Program-made: the position numbers and the translations under genes
In this document: in pieces, positions 46,349-56,003 of the stretch
How positions within the stretch are numbered: position 1 is the first letter of the stretch
Layout: every line of letters begins with the position of its first letter
Notes under the pieces: model-generated
What the model saw: the letters and a program-made list of their open reading frames with translations, nothing else
Told to the model about the DNA's origin: nothing
Database searches by the model: none
Source: a bacterium
GTDB taxonomy: Bacteria > Desulfobacterota > Binatia > DP-6
Reading direction: 5' to 3'
NCBI GenBank assembly: GCA_026129405.1
Contig: JAHCID010000004.1
Span: 330,761 to 394,760, forward strand
DNA length: 64,000 nt

Positions 46349-47911
46349 TCACCGCGCCGACAGGCACTCGAGCGTCAGCCGATCGCGATCGCGCCGCTCG
46401 AGCCGATCCCAGGTGTCGGTGCGGATGCGGCGTCGAGTCCGCCGCTTGTGCGTCGGGGCGGGCACGGCGATCGCAGCGGGCGCGGTGCAGACGTTCCACC
46501 CGCCGCTGCCGCCCGGCTGGGCGGACGCCTGCGCGAGCGTGGCCCCGGTGACGGTACGCAGCCGCTCGAGCCCCGACGCGTCGGCGGCCTCCCGGACGTC
46601 GATGCGCGTCGGACGCTCCGGCGTGCAGCGCGGGAAGCGCGGGTCGTCGTTCGCCAGGCACAGGCTTACGGCGAAGGTGCACGTGCCGTCGGCGCGCCCG
46701 TCGAGGTCGCAGGCCGGGTCGCCGTCGAGGCAGCGCAGGATCGGACGGACCTTGCCGCCCTTGCCGCGGGTCACGGGACCGGGGGTCGTGAACTCGGCGA
46801 TGCAGTCGGTGCGCGCCTTGCCGCCGCCGGGGATGCAGCGGCCCGGACGGCCGAGCGTGCACTGGCAGACGTCGCCGACGCCGTCCGCGTTCACGTCGGC
46901 CTGGTCGGCGTTGGGGATGAGGGGACAGTTGTCGCGCGCGTCGGGCACGCCGTCGCCGTCGGTGTCGAGCGGCGGCGGGATCGGGTCGGGCTCGCACGCG
47001 TCGCCCACGCCGTCGCCGTCGGCGTCGGCCTGGTCGGGGTTCGGAACCGTCGGGCAGTTGTCCTCTTCGTCCGGTACGCCGTCCCCGTCCCGGTCGGGGG
47101 CCGACGGATCGTCGACGTCGCAGGCGTCGCCGACGCCGTCGCCATCGCGGTCGCTCTGGTCGGGATTGGGAACGAACGGACAGTTGTCGTCGACGTTCGG
47201 CACGCCGTCGCCGTCGGTGTCGGTGTCGGGCGCGAAGGGCGCTTCGCACACGTCGGCGATGCCGTTGCCGTCGACGTCCGGCGAGCCCGGCGGTGCCTTG
47301 CAGGCCGCCACGGCGAGGCGGCTCGGCCGGCCCTTGGCGTCGTAGAGCAGGCGGATGGTGCCGGCGCGGCACGAGGCGCCGATGCGCGTCGTCAGCGTCA
47401 TCGCGAGCGGGTCGTCGGCGAGGATCGTCGGCGCGTCGTTGCGCAGCCGGAACGGCAGCGAGACCGAGTTGACGCGATCGCGCAACGACAGCCCGGTCAG
47501 CGTGGAGCGGGCGACCTCCACCCCGGTCGTCGCGTTGCGCAGCACGAGCGTGAAGGACACGCAGGACGGCAGCGCGCGGCTCGCACGGATGAAGAGGAGT
47601 GCGGCCCCGTTCGTGAGCTCGGGAACCGTGACCCCCGTCGGCGCCAGCGTCGTGCCGAGGCCGTCGTCGGTGGCGAACGACGGGAAGGGGCTCTCGGCGG
47701 CCGCGCCGGGCTCGACGGACACGATGTCGGCGGTGGCGCTGAGGCGCGCGGGGGCCTCCGGCGCGAGAACGCGGCGCTCGCGCAGGAAGAGATCCTTCAC
47801 GACGAACGTCGGCGTGTCGGCGGCCGCGGTCGCCGCGGCGACGAGGAGCGCGGGCGCGGCGACGAGGGCGAGCCGGGGCAGGCGAGCGAGGCGCATGGGC
47901 GCCGATAGCAT
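46349..47911 (-). CDS. Secreted protein with thrombospondin type 3 repeats
   Basis: A signal peptide ([18 protein letters not shown]) precedes a beta domain ([20 protein letters not shown]). Three calcium-binding TSP3 repeats follow, of the form [18 protein letters not shown], then [15 protein letters not shown]. Each has Asp-rich loops that chelate Ca2+ and one disulfide. The C-terminal part contains paired cysteines ([21 protein letters not shown]) and ends with a basic tail ([20 protein letters not shown]). It is probably a rigid extracellular spacer or adhesion protein. ATG 47911 or 47896 may be the start. Convergent with efpL, 3 nt between stops. Confidence 0.82.
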   Translation of the reverse strand: MLSAPMRLARLPRLALVAAPALLVAAATAAADTPTFVVKDLFLRERRVLAPEAPARLSATADIVSVEPGAAAESPFPSFATDDGLGTTLAPTGVTVPELTNGAALLFIRASRALPSCVSFTLVLRNATTGVEVARSTLTGLSLRDRVNSVSLPFRLRNDAPTILADDPLAMTLTTRIGASCRAGTIRLLYDAKGRPSRLAVAACKAPPGSPDVDGNGIADVCEAPFAPDTDTDGDGVPNVDDNCPFVPNPDQSDRDGDGVGDACDVDDPSAPDRDGDGVPDEEDNCPTVPNPDQADADGDGVGDACEPDPIPPPLDTDGDGVPDARDNCPLIPNADQADVNADGVGDVCQCTLGRPGRCIPGGGKARTDCIAEFTTPGPVTRGKGGKVRPILRCLDGDPACDLDGRADGTCTFAVSLCLANDDPRFPRCTPERPTRIDVREAADASGLERLRTVTGATLAQASAQPGGSGGWNVCTAPAAIAVPAPTHKRRTRRRIRTDTWDRLERRDRDRLTLECLSAR

Positions 47912-48052
47912 GGGCCGTGCCGCAGCTCACAGCCCTCCGCATGTCCCGCCTGACGGGAGGCCAGGCGGCATGAGGGCCCGATCGTGCATTTCGGCACGTT
48001 GGTAGCGGCCGTACGGGCGATCCGACGACGGCCTCTGTCCAACATCCGCGGC

Positions 48053-51000
48053 ATGGTCCATGACGGGCGGGTGCGACGGCTCACACTGCTGCTCGTGTTG
48101 CTCCCGTTCGCGGCGCCGGTCGCCGCGCAACCCGACTGTCCGGCGACCGCGTCGCTCGCGATCTACGCCGACAACGCCAGCGCCGACGGCACGGTGACGA
48201 TGACGGTGACGGGCGAGCTACTGGCGCCCGCCGCGACGTGCGCCGGGACCGGCGCCACCTCCTACGAGCGCACCGTCCACTGCAGCGGCGCCGGTCTGGC
48301 CGGCTGCGGCGTGGTGAGCGGGCTGCGCCCCGGAGCGTGGGTCCATCGCGTGACCGTCGTCGTCACCGGGTCGGCGGCGCAGCGCCAGGCGCGCCGCGAA
48401 GTCGTGATCGCCGACGCCGGTCCCCGCCCGGCCAATGCCCTCGTGTGGACGGTGTACCCGCGCACGTTCGTCGTCACTGCGGCGACGCAGGACGCGCTGC
48501 GCGAGCAGCTCGACGCCGCGAGCGCCTTCACGGCGACGCACCCGGGATCTGCGCTCGTGACCTTCGCGCCCGAGATCTTCGCCGGCGCGCACGACCCGCG
48601 CACCATAGACCTGGTGCGCACCCGGTGCGATCCCGAGCCCGCGCGCGCCGCCGGGCTGTGCGTCGCCGGGAACCGCGTGGTCGTCGACGCGCTCGATCGC
48701 TCGGGCGAGCCCGGCGCGGTGGTGCTGTCGGTGGGGGCGCGGCTCCTCACCGTGCTACGGCTCTACGGCAGCGACACCGTCTGGCGCGGTCTCGTCTTCG
48801 TCGGCAGCACGGTGGGCGGCAGCGTGCAGGCGGACACCATCGCGATCGTCGGCGCCGCGGCCCAGAACGCTCGGCTCGAGCGCTCCCTCGTGCGCGGCCC
48901 CTCCGCCGGCGACGCGGTCAGCGTCGAGGACGGCGCGCGGGGCAACGTCATCGACTCCATCCTCGTCGGAGCGCAGAAGAAGGGGCTCATCGTCGGCGCG
49001 GGCTCGCAGGCGGTGCTGCGGACGAGCTGCGTGCACGACAACCGCGGCGGCGGCGTCCAGGCGCTCGACGGCGGCCAGGTACTCGCGGCCGGCAACGTGA
49101 TCGTGCGCAACGTCCCGGGAGCCGCCGGCCACGGTCTGGCCGCGAGCGCGACCGGGCCCGACCCGAGCGTGCTCATCACCAACGGCAACATCGTCCGTCT
49201 CGCCGGCGGACGCGGCATCTCGGTGACCGACCACGCGATCGCCAGCCTCGACAACGACTACGTCGCCGACAACCAGTTCGCCGGGATCAAGATCGAGACC
49301 TCGGCCGCGGCGGGACCCGGCGTGGCCCCGATCGCGGCGCTCCACGGCACCGCGCTCGTCTGCAACCGCAACGCCGGGGTCAGCGGCAGCTGCCAGCCCC
49401 TGGCCGACGGCGACGGCGTCGCCTGCGGCGGCGCGGCCGATTGCTGCGGCATCCCGGGCACCTGCTGCGTCGACGATGCGGGCTGCACGGCGCCGCTCGC
49501 CTGCCAGCTGCTCTCGTTTCCCCGCGGCTACGGCGCATCGCAGGCGGCGGAGGCCGGACGCACGCCGCCGCAGGTGTCCTACGGCGACGCGCTGCGCGCG
49601 GGGCGTAACGCCTTCACGCTGAACCGCGGCGCACCCGCGGGTGCGAACCTGTTCGTGAACGTGCCCGGTGCGGCGGTCGCGGCACGGGGCAACCAGTGGG
49701 AGCGCTGCGGGCCCGGCGCGACGTGCGACGTGGCCGCGGTGCTCGCCGCGGACGGCGACGTGCGCACGGCGGCGGGTGCGACGGTGGACGTCGGGACGCC
49801 GCCGGGCCCGCGCGCCGGCACGCCGACCCTGGCCCTGGTGCAGCCGGGGCGTCCGCGTGCCGGCGACCTCGTGCGCGTCTTCGGCGACGGCTTCGACGCG
49901 ATCGACGGCACGGCGTGCGGCGAGGCGGGCACGCCGAACGATCCCTGCGCGGCCGGCGACGCCGCCGTCGAACGCCGCAACGAGCAGACGCAGGCGAACC
50001 GCATCCGCCTGCTGCGCGGGGACGGTCAGGTCCTGGCGACCGTCTATCCCCTCGCCGTCACGCCGACGATGCTCGTCTTCCGCATGCCGTTCGATTGCTT
50101 CGCGGCGCTCACCCTCCAGGTCTCGAAGCGTGCGCCCGATGGCGGCCGACTCAGTGCCACGCTGCCGCTGTGCGATCCGTCCGGCTGCCTCGGCCAGCCG
50201 GCGGGCGTGGCCTGCGACGACGGTTCCGCCTGCACCACCGACGACCGCTGCCTCGGCGACGAGGCGGGAACCTGCCAGGGCACGTCCGTCGTGTGCAGCG
50301 GCGCCTGCCTCACGGGCAGCTGTGATCCGGCGCAGGGATGCGTGCCGAAGCCGGCCAGCGCGGCCTGCGACGACGGCAACGCGTGCACGACGAACGATCG
50401 CTGCAACGGCGTGGGGAACGTCTGCGTGGCAGGGCCGCCGCGCTCGTGCGACGCGCCGTGCTTCACCGGCGCCTGTCATCCCCAGCTCGGCTGCGAGGCG
50501 CGCCCGGCGGGGGCGATCTGCCGTCAGGCGGCCGGGGCCTGCGACGTGGCGGAGACGTGCGACGGCGTCACCGGCGCGTGTCCCGCCAACGCGTTCCAGC
50601 CCTCGACGCTGGTCTGCCGACCGGCTGCCGGGCCCTGCGACGTCGCCGAGACCTGCACCGGCTCCGCGGCCGCGTGTCCGGTCAACGCCTTCCTGCCGAG
50701 CACGGTGGTGTGCCGCGAGGCGGCCGGGGTCTGCGACCTCGCCGAGACCTGCACCGGCACCTCGGCGGCATGTCCGGCCAACCTACGCGGGACGGGGGTC
50801 TGTCGTCCGGCCGCCGGCGTCTGCGACGTCGCCGAGCACTGCACCGGAACGCGCGACGACTGTCCGCCCGACGTTCTCGTCGCGGCCGGCGTCACGTGTC
50901 GCGCGGCGGCGGACGCGTGCGACGTCGCCGAAACCTGCACGGGCGCCGCCGCCGCCTGTCCGGCCGACGCCGCCGCCCCGGCCGCGACGGCCTGCGACGA

Positions 51001-51481
51001 CGGCAACGTATGCACGACCGACGACCGCTGCGACGGGCTCGGCGCGTGCCGTGGCGGCGGCGAGCGGGAGTGCGCCGGTCCGTGCCTCGCCGGCACCTGC
51101 GATCCCGCCGTCGGCTGCGTCCCCGCCCCGGCCACGACGTCGTGCGACGACGGCGACGTGTGCACGAGCGCGGATCGCTGCAGCGGGATCGATGGGACGT
51201 GTCTCGCCGGGGCGCCGGTCGGCTGCGACGACGGCGATCCGTGCACGATCGATCGGTGTGACGCCGGCGTGGGCTGCCTGCACACGCGGATGTCGGGGGC
51301 GGACGGCCTGCGCTGCGCGATCGATCGGTGCAGCCGTCGCCGCCTCGTGCGCCGCCTGGTGCGGCTGGAGCGGCGCATCGATCGGGCGCTCACGGCTGGA
51401 CGTACGCCGGCGCGGCGCCTGGTCGCGCGCACGCGGACGCTGCTCACGCGCTGCGGGGTGCCGAGCCCGGTCGGGCTCTGA
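48053..51481 (+). CDS. Large secreted beta-helix protein with CTDC-like and disintegrin-like cysteine repeats
   Basis: ATG 48053 gives a signal peptide (VRRLTLLLVLLPFAAPVAAQ). The N-terminal about 500 residues form a right-handed beta-helix (VSVEDGARGNVIDSILVGAQ, RTSCVHDNRGGGVQALDGGQ). A loop-rich part and an IPT-like region with RVFGDGFDAIDGTACG follow. From about residue 722 come repeats such as CDDGNACTTNDRC (CTDC-like, five copies in all). Between residues about 823 and 978 there are five tandem units like CREAAGVCDLAETCTGTSAA and CPAN, close to the second half of ADAM disintegrin domains. The tail is a basic helix (RRLVRLERRIDRA). No enzyme motif is visible; an adhesive role is inferred. 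Confidence 0.8.
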   Translation: MVHDGRVRRLTLLLVLLPFAAPVAAQPDCPATASLAIYADNASADGTVTMTVTGELLAPAATCAGTGATSYERTVHCSGAGLAGCGVVSGLRPGAWVHRVTVVVTGSAAQRQARREVVIADAGPRPANALVWTVYPRTFVVTAATQDALREQLDAASAFTATHPGSALVTFAPEIFAGAHDPRTIDLVRTRCDPEPARAAGLCVAGNRVVVDALDRSGEPGAVVLSVGARLLTVLRLYGSDTVWRGLVFVGSTVGGSVQADTIAIVGAAAQNARLERSLVRGPSAGDAVSVEDGARGNVIDSILVGAQKKGLIVGAGSQAVLRTSCVHDNRGGGVQALDGGQVLAAGNVIVRNVPGAAGHGLAASATGPDPSVLITNGNIVRLAGGRGISVTDHAIASLDNDYVADNQFAGIKIETSAAAGPGVAPIAALHGTALVCNRNAGVSGSCQPLADGDGVACGGAADCCGIPGTCCVDDAGCTAPLACQLLSFPRGYGASQAAEAGRTPPQVSYGDALRAGRNAFTLNRGAPAGANLFVNVPGAAVAARGNQWERCGPGATCDVAAVLAADGDVRTAAGATVDVGTPPGPRAGTPTLALVQPGRPRAGDLVRVFGDGFDAIDGTACGEAGTPNDPCAAGDAAVERRNEQTQANRIRLLRGDGQVLATVYPLAVTPTMLVFRMPFDCFAALTLQVSKRAPDGGRLSATLPLCDPSGCLGQPAGVACDDGSACTTDDRCLGDEAGTCQGTSVVCSGACLTGSCDPAQGCVPKPASAACDDGNACTTNDRCNGVGNVCVAGPPRSCDAPCFTGACHPQLGCEARPAGAICRQAAGACDVAETCDGVTGACPANAFQPSTLVCRPAAGPCDVAETCTGSAAACPVNAFLPSTVVCREAAGVCDLAETCTGTSAACPANLRGTGVCRPAAGVCDVAEHCTGTRDDCPPDVLVAAGVTCRAAADACDVAETCTGAAAACPADAAAPAATACDDGNVCTTDDRCDGLGACRGGGERECAGPCLAGTCDPAVGCVPAPATTSCDDGDVCTSADRCSGIDGTCLAGAPVGCDDGDPCTIDRCDAGVGCLHTRMSGADGLRCAIDRCSRRRLVRRLVRLERRIDRALTAGRTPARRLVARTRTLLTRCGVPSPVGL

Positions 51482-51487
51482 CGGCCC

Positions 51488-53068
51488 TCAGGAGCGCGTC
51501 ACGACGACGGCGCCGGGCGGGACGTCGGTGCCGAGCGGAGCCAGCAGGCTGGCGTCGCCCGCGACGCGGACGTCGTCCGTCGCCCGGCCGGTGAGGTGCA
51601 CCCATCCCGCAGTGCCGTCGCCGACCAGGGCGACGTCGCGCACGTCGTGCAGGCGCAGGGCCGGCGCGCCCGCCGCCACCACGCGCGGCAGGCGGGCCCG
51701 CTCCACGTCCTCGAACCAGAGCGCAGGGCGCGGATCGCCGGCCGCGGCCTCGCAGACGAGGCCGTCGGCCCGTAGGCCCGCGACGTGCCGGCACCACAGC
51801 ACCGCTGCCGGTAGCGGGCCGAACATGCCGGGGCGCGGGTAGGCGGCACGGAGCTGCGCGATCGCGGCGGCGGGAAGCGCCGCCGGCGCGCCGGGGGCGT
51901 GCGCGAGGCGGACGTCGGCGAGCGTCAGATCCTCGATGCGCGCCCCGTCGAGCCCGGCGACGACGCTGGTCGCGCGGGCGCCGGTGGCGACCAGGTCGCG
52001 GATCGTCACCCGCCGCAGCACGCCCGGGGCGGTCGCACCGGCGGCGCGGCTGCGATCGCCGAGACGCACGAACAGCGGCGTGCCGACGTTCTCGATGCGC
52101 ACGTGCTCCACCAGCACGTCCTCGAGCACGCCCCCGTCGGCCATCTCGAGCGCGACCCCGCCGTCCTCGGCGATCTCGGGCGGAAAGCCGGGCGCCGGCC
52201 GGTGGCGCACGAGGCAGTCGCGCAGCACGACGTCGCGGAAGCCCGTCGACGATTCGCTGCCGAGCTTGAGCCCGTTGCTCGAGCTTTCGACGATGCAGTC
52301 CTCGATCACGACCTGCTCGCAGAAGCGCTCCTCGCCGCCGGTGCCGCTGGCCTTGAGGCAGATGCCGTCGTCGAGCGCGTCGACGCGGCAGCCGGCGACG
52401 CGCACGCGACGGCAGCAGTCGAGGTCGATGCCGTCGGCGTGGCCGCCGGTGACGGTCACGTGCTCGATCACGACGTCGGTGCAGCCGAGGAGGCTGACGG
52501 CATAGTTCGGGGCGCCGCGGACCTCGACGTCGGCGACGCGGACGCGGCGGCAGCCGCGCAGCGCGATCGGCTTCGGGCCGCCGCGGCGGGTGCGGGCGGC
52601 GTCGATCACGCCGGGGCCGGTGATCGTCACGTCGGTGCAGCCGTCGGCGGCGAGGAGCGCGAACGAGAAGTCGGCGGTCTCGAGGTCGGCGAAGGTCAGC
52701 GACGGCACGAGGTCGACGGGGTCGTAGTCCGCGTCGTCCGGGCTGCCGAGGAGCACGGCGCCCGCGTCGAGCGCGAGCGTGATGCCGCTGCGCAATCGGA
52801 CGGTCCCGAGCCGGTAGACGCCGGGCGGCACCCTCACGACTCCGCCCCCCGCCGCACGTTGGACGGCGTTCTGGAAGACGCGCGTGTCGTCCGCATGTCC
52901 GTCGCCGGCGGCGCCGAGCCGCCGGACGTTCACGCGTTCACCGGAGCGCAGACCGTCGCTCGAGGAACCGAGGATGCCGGTGGCGAAGACGCTGCTCGCC
53001 AGCGTCGTCGAGCCGGTGAGGAACCGGCGGCGGGTGAGACGTCCGAGCCAGCCGCGAGAACGAAACAT
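51488..53068 (-). CDS. Tat-exported GH28-like right-handed beta-helix protein
   Basis: The start at 53068 (MFRSRGWLGRLTRRRFLTGS) is chosen for its twin-arginine signal RRRFLTG; an earlier in-frame ATG at 53119 adds Arg-rich residues. The N-terminus RRLGAAGDGHADDTRVFQNA is the pectate-lyase_3 / GH28 leader motif. The active-site region reads GGHADGIDLDCCRRV and DALDDGICLKASGTG, keeping the GH28 Asp residues, whereas the usual G-H-G is SSNGLKLGSES. It may cleave an acidic or rhamnosidic polysaccharide. Length 526 is normal. It is convergent with the disintegrin-like protein gene. Confidence 0.82.
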   Translation of the reverse strand: MFRSRGWLGRLTRRRFLTGSTTLASSVFATGILGSSSDGLRSGERVNVRRLGAAGDGHADDTRVFQNAVQRAAGGGVVRVPPGVYRLGTVRLRSGITLALDAGAVLLGSPDDADYDPVDLVPSLTFADLETADFSFALLAADGCTDVTITGPGVIDAARTRRGGPKPIALRGCRRVRVADVEVRGAPNYAVSLLGCTDVVIEHVTVTGGHADGIDLDCCRRVRVAGCRVDALDDGICLKASGTGGEERFCEQVVIEDCIVESSSNGLKLGSESSTGFRDVVLRDCLVRHRPAPGFPPEIAEDGGVALEMADGGVLEDVLVEHVRIENVGTPLFVRLGDRSRAAGATAPGVLRRVTIRDLVATGARATSVVAGLDGARIEDLTLADVRLAHAPGAPAALPAAAIAQLRAAYPRPGMFGPLPAAVLWCRHVAGLRADGLVCEAAAGDPRPALWFEDVERARLPRVVAAGAPALRLHDVRDVALVGDGTAGWVHLTGRATDDVRVAGDASLLAPLGTDVPPGAVVVTRS

Positions 53069-53143
53069 GCAGAGCCGTCCTGGCGACGCACGCTGGCACC
53101 GTCGCGCCGTTCTGCGCAAGCGACATTTCGCTCATCGGTCGCG

Positions 53144-53905
53144 TCAGCGCGCTGCGACGACTCGCGGCGCCGCGGCGCGGCCGGCACGGCCCGTATCGAG
53201 CGCTGTGTCGAGTGCGCTCCCGTACAGGACGTAGCTCTTGTATGCGGCACGCGACAGCGAGCGCACGCGCGCCGGCGTGGGGTTCGCGCCGACCAAGGCG
53301 GCGACGATGTCGAGCGCGTCCCAGGGGTGCGTGTCGTCGTAGTCCGCGTGCGCCTGGAGCCAGCGCAGGCCGGCCTCGAGCTTCTGCGGCGCGAGCAGCT
53401 GGCGGTACGCCGGACTCGACGCGACGCCCGGGGTCCATTCCCCGGTCGCGCCCTCGACGGCGAAGTTGGTGGCGACCATGGCCTCGGCGAGGTCTCCCGC
53501 GGAGCATATCTGCCAGCACCAGTCGGCCACCGCGGTCATCGCGACCGGGCGATCGCCGTCCCAGACGTCGTCGCGCGAGAAGCCGGCGGCGTCGCACCAG
53601 TCGAGATACCACTCGGCATGCTGCTGCTCGACGCGCAGGTTGCGCGCCAGCCAGGAGCGCGCGGCGTTCTGTCCGACGTCGCGCCCGTGCGTCGTCTTGA
53701 GGATCGCCTGCGCGAGATACTGCGGGAAGCGCTCGATGAGCGGCCAGAAGCCGACCAGCATGCGGCGGTGCTGGGCGGCGTCGATCGTGCCCTCGCGCAT
53801 GCGCTGCCACGCCTCGTGGGCGGTGACGCCGCGGCGGGCCTCGCCGGTGTCGACGACCAGATCCTGGAGGTAGCTCGGGTAACGGGCGAGCCGTTCGTGT
53901 TTCAT
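53144..53905 (-). CDS. TenA/heme-oxygenase-fold iron-containing enzyme-like protein
   Basis: A helical protein of 253 residues. HRRMLVGFWPLIERFPQYLA, then NLRVEQQHAEWYLDWCDAAG with Glu93 and His96, and TNFAVEGATGEWTPGV match the iron-containing redox enzyme / PqqC-TenA superfamily, in which such residues bind metal or cofactor. The substrate is unknown. GGAGG 5 nt upstream decides the ATG at 53905, which overlaps the stop of the membrane-protein gene (ATGA), so the two products are probably made together. Confidence 0.78.
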   Translation of the reverse strand: MKHERLARYPSYLQDLVVDTGEARRGVTAHEAWQRMREGTIDAAQHRRMLVGFWPLIERFPQYLAQAILKTTHGRDVGQNAARSWLARNLRVEQQHAEWYLDWCDAAGFSRDDVWDGDRPVAMTAVADWCWQICSAGDLAEAMVATNFAVEGATGEWTPGVASSPAYRQLLAPQKLEAGLRWLQAHADYDDTHPWDALDIVAALVGANPTPARVRSLSRAAYKSYVLYGSALDTALDTGRAGRAAAPRVVAAR

Positions 53906-55599
53906 GCGAGCCTCCGTCGAGCGAGTGGGGCGGCGGGCGCTGCGGTGGGCTGGCCAGCGTCGGCCGGCGGCGAGCTGCGGGCGCGACGCTCCGCATCTTC
54001 GGCCAGAAAGGCGCGGCGCGCCACCCAGGCTGGCATGCCGAGGAAGCCGGCGCCGGCGAGCGCGGACAGCCACGCCGGCACCCGCTCGGCGGCGAACGAG
54101 GCGCCGAGGGCTGCGCGCGTGACGTGGGTCCACACGTGCCACGCGTCGAAGCGCGGCATGCCGGGCTCGGCCCGATCGCGCGTGACGACGCCGAGGACCA
54201 GGTGGGCGACGAGCGCGAGCGGGATGGTGGCGGCCTGCAGCGCCCCGAGTCGCAGCACGCGGGCCGTCCGCGCGTGTCCGGCGCGTGCGCCGCGCCGGGC
54301 GAGCGCCAGCAGGACGGCCGCCCACGCGAGGTTGCCGGCGAACGCGGCGGCCATTGCCGCCGGCGGCAGCGTCCCGGCGCGGCCGGCGCGTACCTGGCCG
54401 AGGAACCAGCCGTAGGTTTCGATCGCCAGCTGCTGCCGTCCGTCGATCAGCGCGGCGACGAGCCACTGCGCCCCGAGTTGGATCGTCAGCGCGGCGACGG
54501 CGAGGGGCCAGGCGAGGAGGATGAGGGCGGGGAGGCGCGCCGCGCGGGTGCCGGGCGTCCCGGCACGGGGGCCGGTCGCACGCGCGACGGCGGCGTCGAA
54601 CGCCCAGGCGAGGTAGCCGAGCCACAGCGCCAGCCACGCCGTCTGCCCCGTCCACGACCAGGCGCCGGGAGTGAGCGTCCACGCCCAGACGCCGAGGAGC
54701 GGCACGACGAGCGCCGCGACCGCGAGCTCGACGCCGCCGGGGCGCGGGGACGCGGTCTGCGGTCGCACGGCCGCGAGCGGCGTGACCGTGTGCCGCTCCG
54801 CGCACAGCCGCCAGCACACCATGCCGATGGGGAGGAGGAAGAAGATCGCGGTGCCGACGATGCGGATCCAGGCCGGCACCTGGCCGCCGGCGTCGAGCGT
54901 CCCGAGGAGGGCGGTGAAGATCCCTGGCCAGACGCCGAGCCCGGTGCCGCCGGCGAGCACGAAGTAGCCGAGCAGCGCGATCGGCGCGGTGGCGGCCTGC
55001 AGCGAGGCGAGCCGGAAGGCGCGCGCCACCGCCGGCTGCGCGCGGCGCAGGGTGCCCGTGCCGATGCGCATCGCGACGCCCGCCCACAGCACGTCGCCGA
55101 GCATGGGCGCGCAGGCGACGGTCGCGAACGGATGCCGCTCGTCGTCGAGCCCGAGGACGCGACGCGAGAACCAGCTGAGCGGATCGTCGCTCATGCCCAC
55201 CGCGACGGCGTAGGGCGCGGTGTCGATCATGCCGCGCAGCCAGCCGACGAACGTCGGGTCGGCCTGCCCGTGGTGGTAGAGCAGCAGGTTCACGCCGAGC
55301 TGCGTCCAGGTCTCGGCGACGACCGTCAGGGGCGCGAGGGCGACCGCCGCGAGCACGAAGACCAGCCCGGCCCGGCCACCCGCGCCTTCCTCCTGCCGCG
55401 GCCCCCGGCCCGGCCCGGTCGCGGCCAGGGCCTCGAAGAAGGATTCGAGGGCGACGAGCCATGCGCTCGTCCACAGCAGCTGACCGAGGAGGTCGGCCCC
55501 GGCGATCGGTGCGCGGCCGGCGATCCAGGCGGCCAGGCCGAGCGCGACGAGGACGCCGGGAGCCAGACCGGCCCGCACGGGGGAGGAGGAGTCGTCCAT
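53902..55599 (-). CDS. Polytopic membrane protein with internal duplication
   Basis: About eleven to twelve hydrophobic helices in 565 residues with few charged segments. The two halves repeat: RAFRLASLQAATAPIALLGY (about 194-213) corresponds to RVLRLGALQAATIPLALVAH (about 456-475), each followed by a similar helix, and each half begins with a long helix and a Trp-rich loop (ETWTQLGVN; ETYGWFLGQ). This suggests origin by duplication of a five- or six-helix unit, resembling YIP1-like proteins. No transport motif is seen. It is coupled to the TenA-like enzyme gene. Confidence 0.72.
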   Translation of the reverse strand: MDDSSSPVRAGLAPGVLVALGLAAWIAGRAPIAGADLLGQLLWTSAWLVALESFFEALAATGPGRGPRQEEGAGGRAGLVFVLAAVALAPLTVVAETWTQLGVNLLLYHHGQADPTFVGWLRGMIDTAPYAVAVGMSDDPLSWFSRRVLGLDDERHPFATVACAPMLGDVLWAGVAMRIGTGTLRRAQPAVARAFRLASLQAATAPIALLGYFVLAGGTGLGVWPGIFTALLGTLDAGGQVPAWIRIVGTAIFFLLPIGMVCWRLCAERHTVTPLAAVRPQTASPRPGGVELAVAALVVPLLGVWAWTLTPGAWSWTGQTAWLALWLGYLAWAFDAAVARATGPRAGTPGTRAARLPALILLAWPLAVAALTIQLGAQWLVAALIDGRQQLAIETYGWFLGQVRAGRAGTLPPAAMAAAFAGNLAWAAVLLALARRGARAGHARTARVLRLGALQAATIPLALVAHLVLGVVTRDRAEPGMPRFDAWHVWTHVTRAALGASFAAERVPAWLSALAGAGFLGMPAWVARRAFLAEDAERRARSSPPADAGQPTAAPAAPLARRRLA

Positions 55600-55895
55600 C
55601 CTTCGCAGCTCTGGGAGCCCTTTCGTGGTGACACGGGTCTAGTCGGGTTTCCAGCCCGCGCCGAATGTGCGGTGCGCGACTGCATGCAGGGTCGGCTATC
55701 TCGCCCCGGGCGGCGGGAGCGCGGAGGCGGGGGAGGCGTCGATCACGCCAGGCGAGGCGTTCTGCTCCGGCGGCCCGCGCCCGGGCCGGCGCGAGCGGCG
55801 GATGCGGCAGGCCCGACGGCGTCTCGTCGCGTGTCGTGGCGGCGGCGTCGTCGCGTGGTGCGGCGTCGCCGTGCGCGCCGCACGCGGCGACGCTC

Positions 55896-55914
55896 CGGCG
55901 CCGTGACGGCGCCG
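55896..55914 (+). promoter_or_regulatory. Hairpin in the leader region of speA
   Basis: CGGCGCCG and its complement flank TGA in an 8 bp stem, 90 nt before the speA start at 56004. The 404 nt between 55600 and 56003 contain no gene that I can support and presumably hold the divergent promoters; a leader-based control of arginine decarboxylase is speculative. Confidence 0.25.
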
Positions 55915-56003
55915 CGCGCGGGTGGCGGCTCGCCGCGTGCCGCCGCGTCGCGTGCGTCGAGCGTACGCTGGCATTCGCCGGCGTTCGGGGTAAAGACGAT
56001 CCG

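Noticed and set aside
48053-51481. Eukaryotic contamination or recent transfer because of disintegrin-like repeats
   Set aside because: Base composition equals that of neighbours, a bacterial signal peptide is present, and similar Cys repeats occur in other genes of the window.
55600-56003. Small genes in the gap before speA
   Set aside because: Open frames here are Arg-rich, without ribosome-binding sites or recognisable motifs.
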